Origin: Thermoplasmata archaeon
GTDB taxonomy: Archaea; Thermoplasmatota; Thermoplasmata; Thermoplasmatales; GCA-001856825
Direction of reading: 5' to 3'
Length of the DNA stretch: 49,942 bases
Assembly (NCBI GenBank): GCA_021816725.1
Contig: JAKAXD010000007.1
Location: 1 to 49,942, forward strand
Shown: in pieces, positions 33,617-42,196 of the stretch
Layout: the number at the start of each line of letters is the position of its first letter
How positions within the stretch are numbered: the first letter of the stretch is position 1
Translations under genes and position numbers: made by a program
The notes under the pieces: model-generated
Told to the model about the DNA's origin: nothing
Database searches by the model: none
The model's input: only the letters and a program-made list of their open reading frames with translations

Positions 33617-34576
33617 ATGTCTTCTGAACAATCCAGGATTCTGATAATAGGATTTGGAACTGTTGGGCAAGGGTTCTTTGAATTATTCGCTAGGAAAAGG
33701 AAAGCCCTTGGGCTAGATAACGTTTCAATAAGTGAAATTGTTGATATGAAGTATGGTCACATTACAAATCCAACTGATGACCTGATTAATCAACTGAAAG
33801 CAGGAACGACATTCCCCAAGAAGGACGTGATGACAGTGATTAAGGAGTCTGATACAAACATAGTCTGCGAGTTCACGTGGCTTAACCTAAAGACAGCGGA
33901 ACCCGCCTATTCCCACATTAGAGAGTCTCTTGAAATGGGCAAGCACGTTATAACAACCAATAAAGGTCCTTCTGCCCTGAAGTACAGAGAGTTAATGGAT
34001 TTAGCGAATAGGAAGAAGGTAAAATTCTTGATGAAGGGAACTGTAATGGCAGGAACTCCTTCGTACAATCTCCTGGACCTTCTCCCCGGGGCAGAGGTGA
34101 AGAGCGTTAGAGGAATAATGAACGGTACAACTAACTACATTCTCACATCGATGGAACAAGGGAAGAACTTTGACGTTGCATTGAAAGAGGCACAGGATCT
34201 TGGATATGCAGAGGCGGATCCAACCAATGACGTAGACGGTTTAGATGCTGCTTCAAAGATTACGATCATTTCGCACATTCTTGGTTGGAAACATGAATTC
34301 AGCGATGTTAATATAGAGGGTATAAGAAAAGTAACGCCTGAACAGGCAAGGGACAAGACAAAATTAATTGCATATGCAGACAAAAGTAAGATATACGTGA
34401 GACCGACGAAACTTTCCAAAGACGATATTCTCTCAGGTGTTACTGGCGTAACAAATGCTATTGAAATTGATACTGACACAATGGGAAAGGTCTACAGTAT
34501 GGGTCCTGGGGCCGGAAGGACCCAAACAGCACAAGCTGCAATGACAGATCTAATGACGATTATGAAGAATTCTTGA
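33617..34576 (+). CDS. hom: Homoserine dehydrogenase
   Basis: NAD(P)-dependent reduction of aspartate semialdehyde to homoserine, the branch point to threonine and methionine. The 319 aa contain the Rossmann motif ILIIGFGTVGQGFFEL and VITTNKGPSA. The family signature GYAEADPTNDVDGLDAASK carries the catalytic Asp/Lys. There is no C-terminal ACT domain, so it is the short, feedback-insensitive form usual in archaea. A TATA-like TTTAACTA at 33,589-33,596 is centred 24.5 nt before the ATG, so the mRNA is leaderless. Confidence 0.93.
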   Translation: MSSEQSRILIIGFGTVGQGFFELFARKRKALGLDNVSISEIVDMKYGHITNPTDDLINQLKAGTTFPKKDVMTVIKESDTNIVCEFTWLNLKTAEPAYSHIRESLEMGKHVITTNKGPSALKYRELMDLANRKKVKFLMKGTVMAGTPSYNLLDLLPGAEVKSVRGIMNGTTNYILTSMEQGKNFDVALKEAQDLGYAEADPTNDVDGLDAASKITIISHILGWKHEFSDVNIEGIRKVTPEQARDKTKLIAYADKSKIYVRPTKLSKDDILSGVTGVTNAIEIDTDTMGKVYSMGPGAGRTQTAQAAMTDLMTIMKNS

Positions 34577-34596
34577 TTTAATTCATTCCGCCATTT

Positions 34597-34640
34597 AATC
34601 TTCTTTTCTATCCAACTTTTTTCTAGTTTTTGCTAAAGTA
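34597..34640 (+). terminator. T-rich terminator after homoserine dehydrogenase
   Basis: Several T runs (in TTAATCTTCTTTTC, then ACTTTTTTC and GTTTTTGC) follow the hom stop within 65 nt. Archaeal RNA polymerase commonly terminates at such tracts without a strong hairpin. Confidence 0.4.
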
Positions 34641-34740
34641 AAAGCATGGAATGTTTTACTATCAACAAGACCACGTGCGATTTAGCAATTACTGGCTGCA
34701 TGGATTTTTATTATAGATCTGATTGTTAATGAGAGAACTG

Positions 34741-35955
34741 ATGGACGAAATGGATAGTAGTGCTGAAAAGCAAAGGACAAGTCACAAGAATGGAATTTCT
34801 CTTTCAGAAAGGGCAGCTAATATTGACGATGAAGTGTTTAAACTTGCACTGGGTCTGCCTAAGGACGTGATCCCGCTTACAGCGGGTGAACCTGATTTTC
34901 CCACTGCTGACTTCGTAAACTTGGCGGCAAAGAAGGCTATGGATTCTAACTTCACCCATTACACAGCATCAAACGGCATATTGCCTCTAAGGGAAGCAAT
35001 TTCAAGGAAGCTCAAGGAAGACAACAATCTGAGCTACGACCCTGATGAAATTATCGTATCGCCAGGCAGTTCACCATCAATATTCCTCCTACTGTTTGCA
35101 CTTGCGGATAGGGGTGATGAGGTACTAATCCCTGATCCCGCTTGGTTCCACTATCCTATCCTGACAGGGTTGGCAGGGGCAAAGGCTGTAAGGGTACCCC
35201 AGCGGAGGGACGAAGGATTCAGGCTAGCTCCAGAAGATATAGAGAGGAAAGTAACGGATAGGACGAGACTGATGATAATAAATTCACCTTCCAACCCTAC
35301 GGGTCACGTTCTTTCCAGAGAAGAGCTTGAGGGGATCGCGGGAGTTGCAGAGAGACATGACCTGATTGTTATATCTGATGAAATTTATGAGAAGATACTT
35401 TACGATAACCACAGACACATCAGCATGGCTTCCATTTCAGGCATGAGGGATAGGACGGTAACAGTTAACGGTCTGTCGAAGGGCTACGCGATGATGGGGT
35501 GGAGAATAGGTTTCACCGCATCAAACGTCGAACTAACGGGAAAGATGAGGTCACTGCTGGGTTATACGCTTGTTTGTGCTGGAAGCGTTGCACAACACGC
35601 AGCAATAGAAGCGCTTACGAGCCAAAAATCCAAAGAATACGTGAAAACCATGGTTGCAACATGGACGAGAAGGAGAAAGATAGTGTTAAGGTATGTGGAC
35701 GAATACAAGGACGTTATGAGGATAGCTCCGCCAGAGGGAGCGTTTTACGGCTGGATAGACATCTCTCCTTCCGGGATGGAAGGCAAGCAAGTATCCACCG
35801 GCCTCCTGAAGGAGTACAAGGTTGGAGTAATGCCGGGCTATCTGTTTGGAGAATCTGGTAAGGACTACATCAGGATATCCTACGCGACTTCAGACGATTT
35901 TGTGGAAGAGGGGATGAAGAGACTGGGTAAATTCCTGAGAGAGCACAAGAAATAG
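34741..35955 (+). CDS. Class I/II PLP aminotransferase (aspartate aminotransferase-like)
   Basis: Fold-type I aminotransferase of about 404 aa. The core motifs are PLTAGEPDFPTADF, HYTASNGILPLREAI, ISPGSSPSIFLL-like turn, NSPSNPTGHVLSREEL, VISDEIYEKILYD, NGLSKGYAMMGWRIGF with the PLP lysine, and YIRISYATS near the end with the substrate-binding Arg. The ATG at 34,741 is chosen because TTTATTAT at 34,707-34,714 is centred about 30 nt upstream. TTG 34,723 and ATG 34,729 are also in frame but closer to the TATA box than leaderless initiation allows. The substrate is probably aspartate, an aromatic or a branched amino acid. Confidence 0.88.
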   Translation: MDEMDSSAEKQRTSHKNGISLSERAANIDDEVFKLALGLPKDVIPLTAGEPDFPTADFVNLAAKKAMDSNFTHYTASNGILPLREAISRKLKEDNNLSYDPDEIIVSPGSSPSIFLLLFALADRGDEVLIPDPAWFHYPILTGLAGAKAVRVPQRRDEGFRLAPEDIERKVTDRTRLMIINSPSNPTGHVLSREELEGIAGVAERHDLIVISDEIYEKILYDNHRHISMASISGMRDRTVTVNGLSKGYAMMGWRIGFTASNVELTGKMRSLLGYTLVCAGSVAQHAAIEALTSQKSKEYVKTMVATWTRRRKIVLRYVDEYKDVMRIAPPEGAFYGWIDISPSGMEGKQVSTGLLKEYKVGVMPGYLFGESGKDYIRISYATSDDFVEEGMKRLGKFLREHKK

Positions 35956-36024
35956 GGAAGGATGAAGGGAACAGTTAAGCCGGGTTGAACCAAAACTTAT
36001 ATACACCTGCATAGTTCATACGCA

Positions 36025-36537
36025 GTGAGGCAAATGTCTGAAGTTTTAAATAACCTGGATTTAAGCATAGTGAGAGATACAAAGAAAAAAGTGGAAGCAG
36101 ATGGGGGTCACTTTCCACTTGAGAAACACATAGAAGGGGAGTTCCACTTTGATGGCAGTCCCATGTTTACCGCCACCTTGTCATCTAACATGGCGACATT
36201 TGAAATGGGAGTGGATGAACCATCTGTTCTAGGAGGAAGGGGAGTCTACGCAAGTCCGCTTAACTACCTGATGCTTGGCGTTCTGTCCTGTTATGCCTCA
36301 ACAATTGTGCTTACAGCTTCACTTAAGGGAGTGAAGCTCAGCAAGCTAAAACTAAAGGGACACCTTTTCTATGATGTGGGTCCTATGCTGCAACCAAGTG
36401 ACTTCCCGCTGGCAAAGGAGCTTAAGATTGAAGTTGAATCGGACAAGGATATAAGGGATATAATCAAGAACTCAAGCAGATGCCCGGCATTTTACATAGT
36501 TTCCCACGGAGTGAAAACTGAGGTCACCCAGGTCTAG
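36025..36537 (+). CDS. OsmC/Ohr-family protein
   Basis: Protein of 170 aa related to osmotically induced peroxiredoxin-like OsmC. The two redox Cys regions are present: LGVLSCYASTIVLTA and NSSRCPAFYIV. These proteins reduce organic hydroperoxides. GTG 36,025 is chosen because a TATA box at about 35,997-36,004 is centred 24.5 nt upstream; an in-frame ATG follows 9 nt later. Its TAG stop shares a CTAG tetranucleotide with the stop of the convergent cupin gene. Confidence 0.86.
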   Translation: MRQMSEVLNNLDLSIVRDTKKKVEADGGHFPLEKHIEGEFHFDGSPMFTATLSSNMATFEMGVDEPSVLGGRGVYASPLNYLMLGVLSCYASTIVLTASLKGVKLSKLKLKGHLFYDVGPMLQPSDFPLAKELKIEVESDKDIRDIIKNSSRCPAFYIVSHGVKTEVTQV

Positions 36538-36899
36538 GATTTTCCCCCTCTCAGGTATTGGTCGTTTCCGGAGAGCCAGTCTTCCCTTATAGGGCTGAAG
36601 ATATCCATGTCTATTGTATCTTCAATAGCAGTAGCCTTGTGGGGTTTATTCGATGGAATGACGAGTACTTCTCCCTCTTTGACAGTTATCTTCTTGCCAT
36701 CTATTTCGAACAACAGTTCACCCTTTACTATCCAGGTCAGTTGCTCACTCTCGTGATGGTGCTCAGGTACGACAACTCCTTTCTTGAGTATCACCTCAGC
36801 AACCATTGCCTTATCACCATAAATTAATTTCCTGGAAAGTCCAGTTGATAATGGCTCAGACTTTACATCTTTCCATGATAATTTTTTTAATTCAACCAT
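36534..36899 (-). CDS. Small cupin-domain protein
   Basis: Single-domain cupin of 121 aa from the ATG at 36,899. Cupin motif 1 is PEHHHESEQLTWIVKGELLFEIDG with three His and a Glu as metal ligands, and motif 2 is VLVIPSNKPHKATA. The longer reading to 37,016 adds a hydrophobic, low-quality N-terminus and is rejected, because a TATA box at 36,919-36,926 is centred 23.5 nt before ATG 36,899. The function of such small cupins varies (sugar, dioxygenase or sensory), and none can be assigned. Confidence 0.85.
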   Translation of the reverse strand: MVELKKLSWKDVKSEPLSTGLSRKLIYGDKAMVAEVILKKGVVVPEHHHESEQLTWIVKGELLFEIDGKKITVKEGEVLVIPSNKPHKATAIEDTIDMDIFSPIREDWLSGNDQYLRGGKS

Positions 36900-37312
36900 G
36901 TGATCGCAACATCTATTCGTATTAAGAAGTTTTCGTAATCGATCAGATAAAATTGTGAACTTAATCCATAATTCATTGAGAAATATTGAAAATATGGGAA
37001 ATTTGAATTGCTCCATTTATTACAAGAATCATCTTCATGCAATTTCAACTACCAATGAAGTGACCTCAATTCACAGTTGTTGTTTACCTAACCTTCCAAT
37101 AACAATCATAATTTGAAGAGATCGTATTTCCGTACTTCGTGAGCATATGCTCAATGTTAAAAATGAAATAAAAAAGGTAGCATAGAAGCGCCAAAGGATG
37201 ATGCTTTTCAGAATATCGTTAATATGGTAAGTGGAGTTTACAGGACATAGTCTTCATTCCTTGGTTGCTTTCTTTGGTTCTTCATTCGATGACATCCATA
37301 ATCTTTCTATAT
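36900..37312. other. Non-coding stretch with a 14-bp palindrome
   Basis: The left part is the cupin promoter (minus strand). TGAGCATATGCTCA at 37,140-37,153 is a perfect palindrome. The remaining AT-rich sequence is the 3' flank of the aldehyde dehydrogenase gene. No convincing gene is present. Confidence 0.5.
37140..37153. promoter_or_regulatory. Perfect 14-bp palindrome
   Basis: TGAGCATATGCTCA reads the same on both strands. It lies about 240 bp upstream of the cupin start and downstream of the aldehyde dehydrogenase stop. It may bind a dimeric regulator; there is no clear promoter immediately beside it. Confidence 0.3.
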
Positions 37313-38683
37313 TCACTTCCTGAAGATTGCAAGCTTTATTTCAGTCATTTCCTCGATTGCAAATCTTATGCCCTCTCTTCCAAGGCCGCTCAGCTTCATG
37401 CCGCCAAACGGCATCACATCCACTCTAAAATCAGATGTATCATTTATGAGAACGGCCCCAAAATCAAGCATCTGGATTGCCTTCATAGCAAGATCAAGAT
37501 TGTGTGTGTATATTCCAGCCTGTAGTCCATAAGGAACATCGTTTGCCATGGTGATTGCCTCTTCAAAGTTGTTTACAGGTTGTAGAATTGAGACTGGTCC
37601 AAAAATTTCGTTGTGCCAGAGTCCAAGTTCATGTTTAACGTTCTTTATTAGAGTAGGGTAGTAGAATCTGCCATCCCTCTTTCCACCTACAAGTACCTCG
37701 GCTCCATTTGATACGGCTTCATTGACTGCCTTCTCCACTCTTATAGCCTCTCCTTCTGCTATCATTGGCCCTACGTCCGTTGAATCCTCCAAAGGATTCC
37801 CAACCTTGAGTTTTGCCACCCTTTCTACCAGCATGCTCGATAGGTTATGGTAAACATCCTTGTGAATTAGAATTCTCTGAGAATGTATGCAATTCTGACC
37901 CTGTGACTCCATTGCTGCGTCAACTATTGCCTCAGCCGCAATGTCCAGATCTGCGTCATTCCATACTATCACTGGCGAATTGCTTCCTAATTCCATAGAA
38001 TACTTCTTGATTCCTGCTTTCTTGATCAGCCTGTCTGCTGCTTCTACACCCCCGGTGAAGGTTACCTTTTTGATGTCATCGGAGTTTAGGAAGAAGTTGG
38101 TAACCTCCCCTCCACCTGATGCTATTACGGTCTGCATCGCATTCTCAGGAAGGCCACTTTTATTCAAAACTTCATTCAGCATGAAACCTGAGTACGGTGT
38201 GAGAGATGCAGGTTTGTTAATTATTGAATTTCCAGCGGCTATGGCAGGTCCGACTTTGTGTGCAACGAGGTTCAGAGGATCGTTGAACGGAGTTATGGAA
38301 AAGACCGGTCCGATTGGAACTCTATTGTAATACGCAAATCTATTTCTGCCGCGTGATTCGACATCCATTGGAATAGTCTCCCCGTATATCCTCTTGGACT
38401 CTTCTGCCGAGAATAGCATCGTAATTGACGCCCTCCTCGCCTCTCCCCTTGAATATTTTATTGGCTTTCCAGCTTCATTGGAAATGATCTTGGCAAATTC
38501 CTCCCTCCTGTTTTCAAGCTCCCGTGATACCTTCAATAATGACTCATATCTTTCAAACGATGGAAGGTCCTTCATCACCTGGAAAGCTTTCTTTGCATTG
38601 CGCAAAACATTTTTTGCTTCCTCAATGCTAGTATCCTTCAGTTCAACGTACTGTTCCCCGGAGTACTTATTCTTGACAATCAT
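37313..38683 (-). CDS. NAD(P)-dependent aldehyde dehydrogenase (lactaldehyde/glyceraldehyde dehydrogenase-like)
   Basis: Aldehyde dehydrogenase of 456 aa, the fourth in the window. N134 lies in ITPFNDPLNLVAHKVGPA, a sequence typical of lactaldehyde dehydrogenases. E231 is in MELGSNSPVI and nucleophile C265 in QGQNCIHSQR. The C-terminus has MPFGGMKLSGLGREG. In Thermoplasmatales a glyceraldehyde dehydrogenase of this type serves the non-phosphorylative Entner-Doudoroff pathway, so that role is possible. A TATA box at 38,706-38,713 is centred 26.5 nt before the ATG. A TCCAA-T-TTGGA inverted repeat lies directly upstream of it. Confidence 0.86.
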   Translation of the reverse strand: MIVKNKYSGEQYVELKDTSIEEAKNVLRNAKKAFQVMKDLPSFERYESLLKVSRELENRREEFAKIISNEAGKPIKYSRGEARRASITMLFSAEESKRIYGETIPMDVESRGRNRFAYYNRVPIGPVFSITPFNDPLNLVAHKVGPAIAAGNSIINKPASLTPYSGFMLNEVLNKSGLPENAMQTVIASGGGEVTNFFLNSDDIKKVTFTGGVEAADRLIKKAGIKKYSMELGSNSPVIVWNDADLDIAAEAIVDAAMESQGQNCIHSQRILIHKDVYHNLSSMLVERVAKLKVGNPLEDSTDVGPMIAEGEAIRVEKAVNEAVSNGAEVLVGGKRDGRFYYPTLIKNVKHELGLWHNEIFGPVSILQPVNNFEEAITMANDVPYGLQAGIYTHNLDLAMKAIQMLDFGAVLINDTSDFRVDVMPFGGMKLSGLGREGIRFAIEEMTEIKLAIFRK

Positions 38684-38705
38684 ATGAAAAAGATAGTTTT
38701 ATCGG

Positions 38706-38730
38706 AAATATATAGTATGTCCAATTTGGA
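38706..38730 (-). promoter_or_regulatory. Promoter of the aldehyde dehydrogenase with an upstream inverted repeat
   Basis: ATATATTT (38,706-38,713, minus strand) is centred 26.5 nt before the ATG at 38,683. TCCAA and TTGGA around a single T (38,720-38,730) form a palindrome just upstream of the TATA box, where the BRE and activator sites lie in archaeal promoters. Confidence 0.45.
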
Positions 38731-38819
38731 ATGAGAAAAAAAGCCAATGTGCCACGTCCCTCAGTCAGTTGCTCAGTTGCCCAATTCCATCCAAATTAGA
38801 TGAAATACAGTGCGTTCTA

Positions 38820-39473
38820 CTAAAATACGTCCAAGGCAACTACCCTTGCCATTGCGCCACTTCCACGGTATATCTTTAGGGGGAGGGCGGCAATAAGATA
38901 CTTCTTCCCTTCTGTTAGCTGGTCTAATCCCGCAAGGTCTTCTATGAATGCGATATTCTGAGCAAGGAGCTTCTTGTGCACATTAAAGTCCGCGTGTGCA
39001 TGCGGCTCGATTCCCAGTGTATCAACGCCTATGACGTTGGGGTGATGTTTTATCATGAAATCAACAGTGTCATATCCCAGTCCAGGGAAATCAAACTGAA
39101 ATTCCTTCGAATATGACCTCTTCTTGTCCCAGCCGGTGTTTATCAGGACTATTTTGTGGTCGTACTCACTTTTCCACTTTTTCTCAAGGCGGTCCAGCGT
39201 GATTTCTGGTCCGTCCAATTCAGGCCTGATTACATATCCTTCTCCCACTAGATTTGTCAAAGGTATCTCGTCTACTGTCATTGCGTTATCTACCATGTGG
39301 TATGGGGCATCTATATGAGTCCCAGAATGCGTTGCTCCAGAAAATGTTTCAACATTATAACCGTCTCGGGCTGCAGTTCCAACAGGTACTATGTTTACCA
39401 AGGGGTTTGTTGGCCATATCGGCATGTACGTTTTCAACGGAACAGACAGATCGTAGATTTTCTTGATTTCCAT
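38820..39473 (-). CDS. Cyclase-family metal-dependent hydrolase (kynurenine formamidase-like)
   Basis: Zinc-type hydrolase of 217 aa. The family motif HSGTHIDAPYHMV (H49, H53, D55, H59) supplies metal ligands, and GVDTLGIEPHAHADFNVHKKLL contributes others. Members include kynurenine formamidase, isatin hydrolase and creatinine-independent cyclases, so the substrate is probably an amide or cyclic amide. A TATA-like CTTAATAG about 25 nt before the ATG supports the start. It lies upstream of the aldehyde dehydrogenase on the same strand with 136 nt between them. Confidence 0.88.
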   Translation of the reverse strand: MEIKKIYDLSVPLKTYMPIWPTNPLVNIVPVGTAARDGYNVETFSGATHSGTHIDAPYHMVDNAMTVDEIPLTNLVGEGYVIRPELDGPEITLDRLEKKWKSEYDHKIVLINTGWDKKRSYSKEFQFDFPGLGYDTVDFMIKHHPNVIGVDTLGIEPHAHADFNVHKKLLAQNIAFIEDLAGLDQLTEGKKYLIAALPLKIYRGSGAMARVVALDVF

Positions 39474-39588
39474 GGTGTTGACTATAAAGTATTCCTATTA
39501 AGTCTTTCTTTTTTTGGTAATATTTCTGCTCAGCAAATAGAAGATGTATAAAAAAGAAATCCTCATCTGGGCCCCGTAATGAACGATT

Positions 39589-40377
39589 TCAGAACGGGAA
39601 CTTCACAAATCCACCATCAATCTGAATGTTTGTCCCATTTATGTAAGAAGCGTCGCTCGAACAAAGGAAAGATACAAGGTTGCCGATCTCCTCTGGAGTT
39701 CCGAACCTCTTTGCAGGTATTGTTTGTTTGATTGCCTCGTATGCCTGTTCAACAGAAATATTTGATTTCTCAGCATTCCGTCTTGCAATGTTCTCTAGTC
39801 TTGGCGTCATAATATATCCCTGAGATATGCTGTTGAATGTTATCCCCTTCTGTGCGTACTCTATGGAAAGTACCTTGGAAAGGCTCACGACTGCTGCCCT
39901 GAGAGATGCAGAAATGGCAAAATTCTCTAGAGGTTGTTTTGTTGTCAGAGAGGTTATGAAGACAACTCTCCCATACTCTCTGGCTATCATATCAGGCAGC
40001 ACGCTTTTAGTCATATATACAGTGCTCTTGATGAACATATTTATGCTTGAATCCCAGTCGTCGTCAGTTATGTCTAGGAAAGGAGCAACCCTTGGGTCGC
40101 CGTAGTTTATAATGAGAAAGTCAACTTTGCCAACCTTCTTCTTCACTTCATTTAGCATTAACTTGACATCATCAGGTTTGCTTAGGTCGCAGGGAATAGT
40201 GGAAACATCCTTCCCCGTTTCCTTCTTTATGTCTTCAGCGCTCTTCCTTAGCTTGTTTTCATCTCTGGAGGAAATGTAAACACTGCACCCTTCAGATACA
40301 AGCACCTTTGCTATTCCTTTCCCAATTCCAGAACTGGCAGCTGTAACTATTGCGATCTTCCCAGCAAGACCTTTCAT
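39589..40377 (-). CDS. Short-chain dehydrogenase, atypical (no YxxxK)
   Basis: SDR of 262 aa from the ATG at 40,377. The upstream in-frame start at 40,428 is rejected because TTTATAAA at 40,397-40,404 is centred 23.5 nt before 40,377. The NAD(P) motif is VTAASSGIGKGIA. The catalytic region reads ENFAISASLRAAVVSLSK, so the usual YxxxK pair is missing. NNAG is replaced by NYGDP. As I recall, a sub-branch of SDRs shares these features and has uncertain chemistry. The C-terminal GTNIQIDGGF is conserved. It is not clearly co-transcribed with neighbours. Confidence 0.85.
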   Translation of the reverse strand: MKGLAGKIAIVTAASSGIGKGIAKVLVSEGCSVYISSRDENKLRKSAEDIKKETGKDVSTIPCDLSKPDDVKLMLNEVKKKVGKVDFLIINYGDPRVAPFLDITDDDWDSSINMFIKSTVYMTKSVLPDMIAREYGRVVFITSLTTKQPLENFAISASLRAAVVSLSKVLSIEYAQKGITFNSISQGYIMTPRLENIARRNAEKSNISVEQAYEAIKQTIPAKRFGTPEEIGNLVSFLCSSDASYINGTNIQIDGGFVKFPF

Positions 40378-40485
40378 ATGAATCAAAGAATAGTACTTTA
40401 TAAAAACATTATCTCTCTGCCTTCCCATATGCGAATATCTTTTTGTAACTGTAAAATACAGGCGTAGATTTTCATAGAAATTCGT

Positions 40486-41268
40486 CTAGACTGTTGCTGA
40501 TAACTTGATCCTCTTGTAGGTGTACGAAGCTATTGCCATGAATATCGCAGATGTAGTGACGAGGACTGCAATATAGTATATGTCTGCTACTCCACTAGTA
40601 TTGAGAAATGCGCCTCTAATCCCATCTACTACGTAAGTAAGTGGATTCAACATCGCTGCCATGGCCAGCGGACGTGGAGTCTGGGAGGTGATAGGATAGA
40701 ACACAGAACTGGTGAAAGTGACAACAAAGAACATGATGTTGCTTATCACATTGAAAACTTGATTAGATCTCACCGTAGCCCCGAGGGCAAGCATTATAGA
40801 TCCAAAAGTGAGTGTGCCTAGAACAAGGTAGATGAACACCAGCAGGAATCCATATGCAGTGATATTGATGGAAATGAATGGGATCGCAACAAGTATCATT
40901 ATCAGAGCCCCTCCAAAAGTGACTAGGATCATCGCAATAAGATTGCTGAGTTGATACTGGAACCTGGAAAACGGCATGGAAAATATCTGTTCGAGCATCC
41001 CTGTCCTCTTATCTGACCATAGGACCCAGCCAGCCATCGATCCCCCCATGAGGATCTGATCAGCGACAATGCCAGGTGCTATAAATGAGACATATGAAAG
41101 ATTCGATCCGCCATAGTTGAACGAATGTATGATTGAGCCCATCATAAGGCCCATTATCAGGAGGTATCCTACAGGAAGCAATATAAGGAATGAAATTGTG
41201 TTGACATCTAGAGCTGATCTAATTATCCTGTATGTCAGCCTGATCGTACTATTCATTCTGTTGCTCAC
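40486..41268 (-). CDS. ABC-2 type transporter permease
   Basis: Membrane subunit of an ABC exporter of the DrrB/ABC-2 type, 260 aa with six spans. The family region SDKRTGMLEQIFSMPFSRFQYQLSNLIA is visible, as is the late MAAMLNPLTYVVDGIRGAFL, a strong ABC-2 signature. It overlaps the ATPase gene by 20 bp, so the two form an export system for drugs, lipids or antibiotic-like compounds; the cargo is unknown. Confidence 0.9.
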   Translation of the reverse strand: MSNRMNSTIRLTYRIIRSALDVNTISFLILLPVGYLLIMGLMMGSIIHSFNYGGSNLSYVSFIAPGIVADQILMGGSMAGWVLWSDKRTGMLEQIFSMPFSRFQYQLSNLIAMILVTFGGALIMILVAIPFISINITAYGFLLVFIYLVLGTLTFGSIMLALGATVRSNQVFNVISNIMFFVVTFTSSVFYPITSQTPRPLAMAAMLNPLTYVVDGIRGAFLNTSGVADIYYIAVLVTTSAIFMAIASYTYKRIKLSATV

Positions 41269-42196
41269 CTACCACTTTGAAGAAGACATCTTCAAGTTCC
41301 GTTTTCTTAATATTTAGCCAGAGAAGTGAATCCCCTTCTTCCTTGATGTATTCGTTGATTATTTCCATTGCGTCGGGGACCTTGTTGGTAACTATTTTTA
41401 TCGGGCTCTCCTTGTTGAATGTGCCGTCAACAACTGCACCAACCAGCCTGGATTTCAACTTTTCTGCAAGTCTTTCAGGTGCTTTGTTAACCAGTACCTC
41501 TATGGTCCTGTCCCCTTCATAAGTCGCTTTCAGATTGTCTATAGAATCTATCGCATAGAGCCTCCCGTGATTTATTATTCCTACCCTATCACAGAGAAAA
41601 TCTGCCTCCTCAAGGTTGTGAGTTGTGAAGAATATTGTTGTTCCATCCTTTGCAAGTGATTTGAAGTATGTTAGCAGATTCTTCCTTGCTATTGGATCGA
41701 GGCCAATTGTTGGCTCGTCAAGGAAGAGCAGCTCAGAATCGTGAATCAGTTCCCTCACAAGTTGAAGTCTCCTCCTCTGCCCTATGGATATGTCAGCAGC
41801 ACTGACTTTCCTTATTTCCGCCAGGTCGAACTTCTCAATAAGTTCATCTATCCTCTTTTTGACCTGACTTCTCGGGATATTCCACAGGGTTGCATAAATA
41901 TACATATTTTTCTCTACTGATAAGTTCCACTCGTAGCTTGGCTGCTGGAGTATTACCCCTATTCTCTTCCTAATTTCCAATCCTCTCTTGGTCACATCCA
42001 TTCCAAGTACATTCACGATACCTTGAGTGGGCTTAATGAGTGTTGTCAGAACTCGAATGGTAGTAGTCTTCCCGGCTCCGTTTGGTCCGAGGAATCCAAA
42101 TATTTCACCCTCTTCAACATCGAAGCTAAGCCCATCAACCACGTATTTTTTCCCATCGTATGAAACCTTCAGATCACTGACTTCTATGGAATTCAT
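41249..42196 (-). CDS. ABC transporter ATPase (DrrA-like exporter)
   Basis: ATP-binding subunit of the ABC-2 exporter, 315 aa. Walker A is LGPNGAGKTTTIR, the signature region is ISIGQRRRLQLVRELI and Walker B is LLFLDEPTIGLDP, with the switch in FFTTHNLEEADFLCDR. The C-terminal ~85 residues form the DrrA-type regulatory extension (EVLVNKAPERLAEKLKS). The TATA-like tract at about 42,224-42,237 lies roughly 31 nt before the ATG. Confidence 0.92.
   Translation of the reverse strand: MNSIEVSDLKVSYDGKKYVVDGLSFDVEEGEIFGFLGPNGAGKTTTIRVLTTLIKPTQGIVNVLGMDVTKRGLEIRKRIGVILQQPSYEWNLSVEKNMYIYATLWNIPRSQVKKRIDELIEKFDLAEIRKVSAADISIGQRRRLQLVRELIHDSELLFLDEPTIGLDPIARKNLLTYFKSLAKDGTTIFFTTHNLEEADFLCDRVGIINHGRLYAIDSIDNLKATYEGDRTIEVLVNKAPERLAEKLKSRLVGAVVDGTFNKESPIKIVTNKVPDAMEIINEYIKEEGDSLLWLNIKKTELEDVFFKVVGEQQNE

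Noticed and set aside
36900..37016. 39-residue N-terminal extension of the cupin
   Set aside because: A TATA box is centred 23.5 nt before the ATG at 36,899, within this region, so it is promoter rather than coding sequence.
37262..37303. 13-codon minus-strand ORF (MSSNEEPKKATKE) after the aldehyde dehydrogenase
   Set aside because: No ribosome-binding or promoter signal; could be chance.
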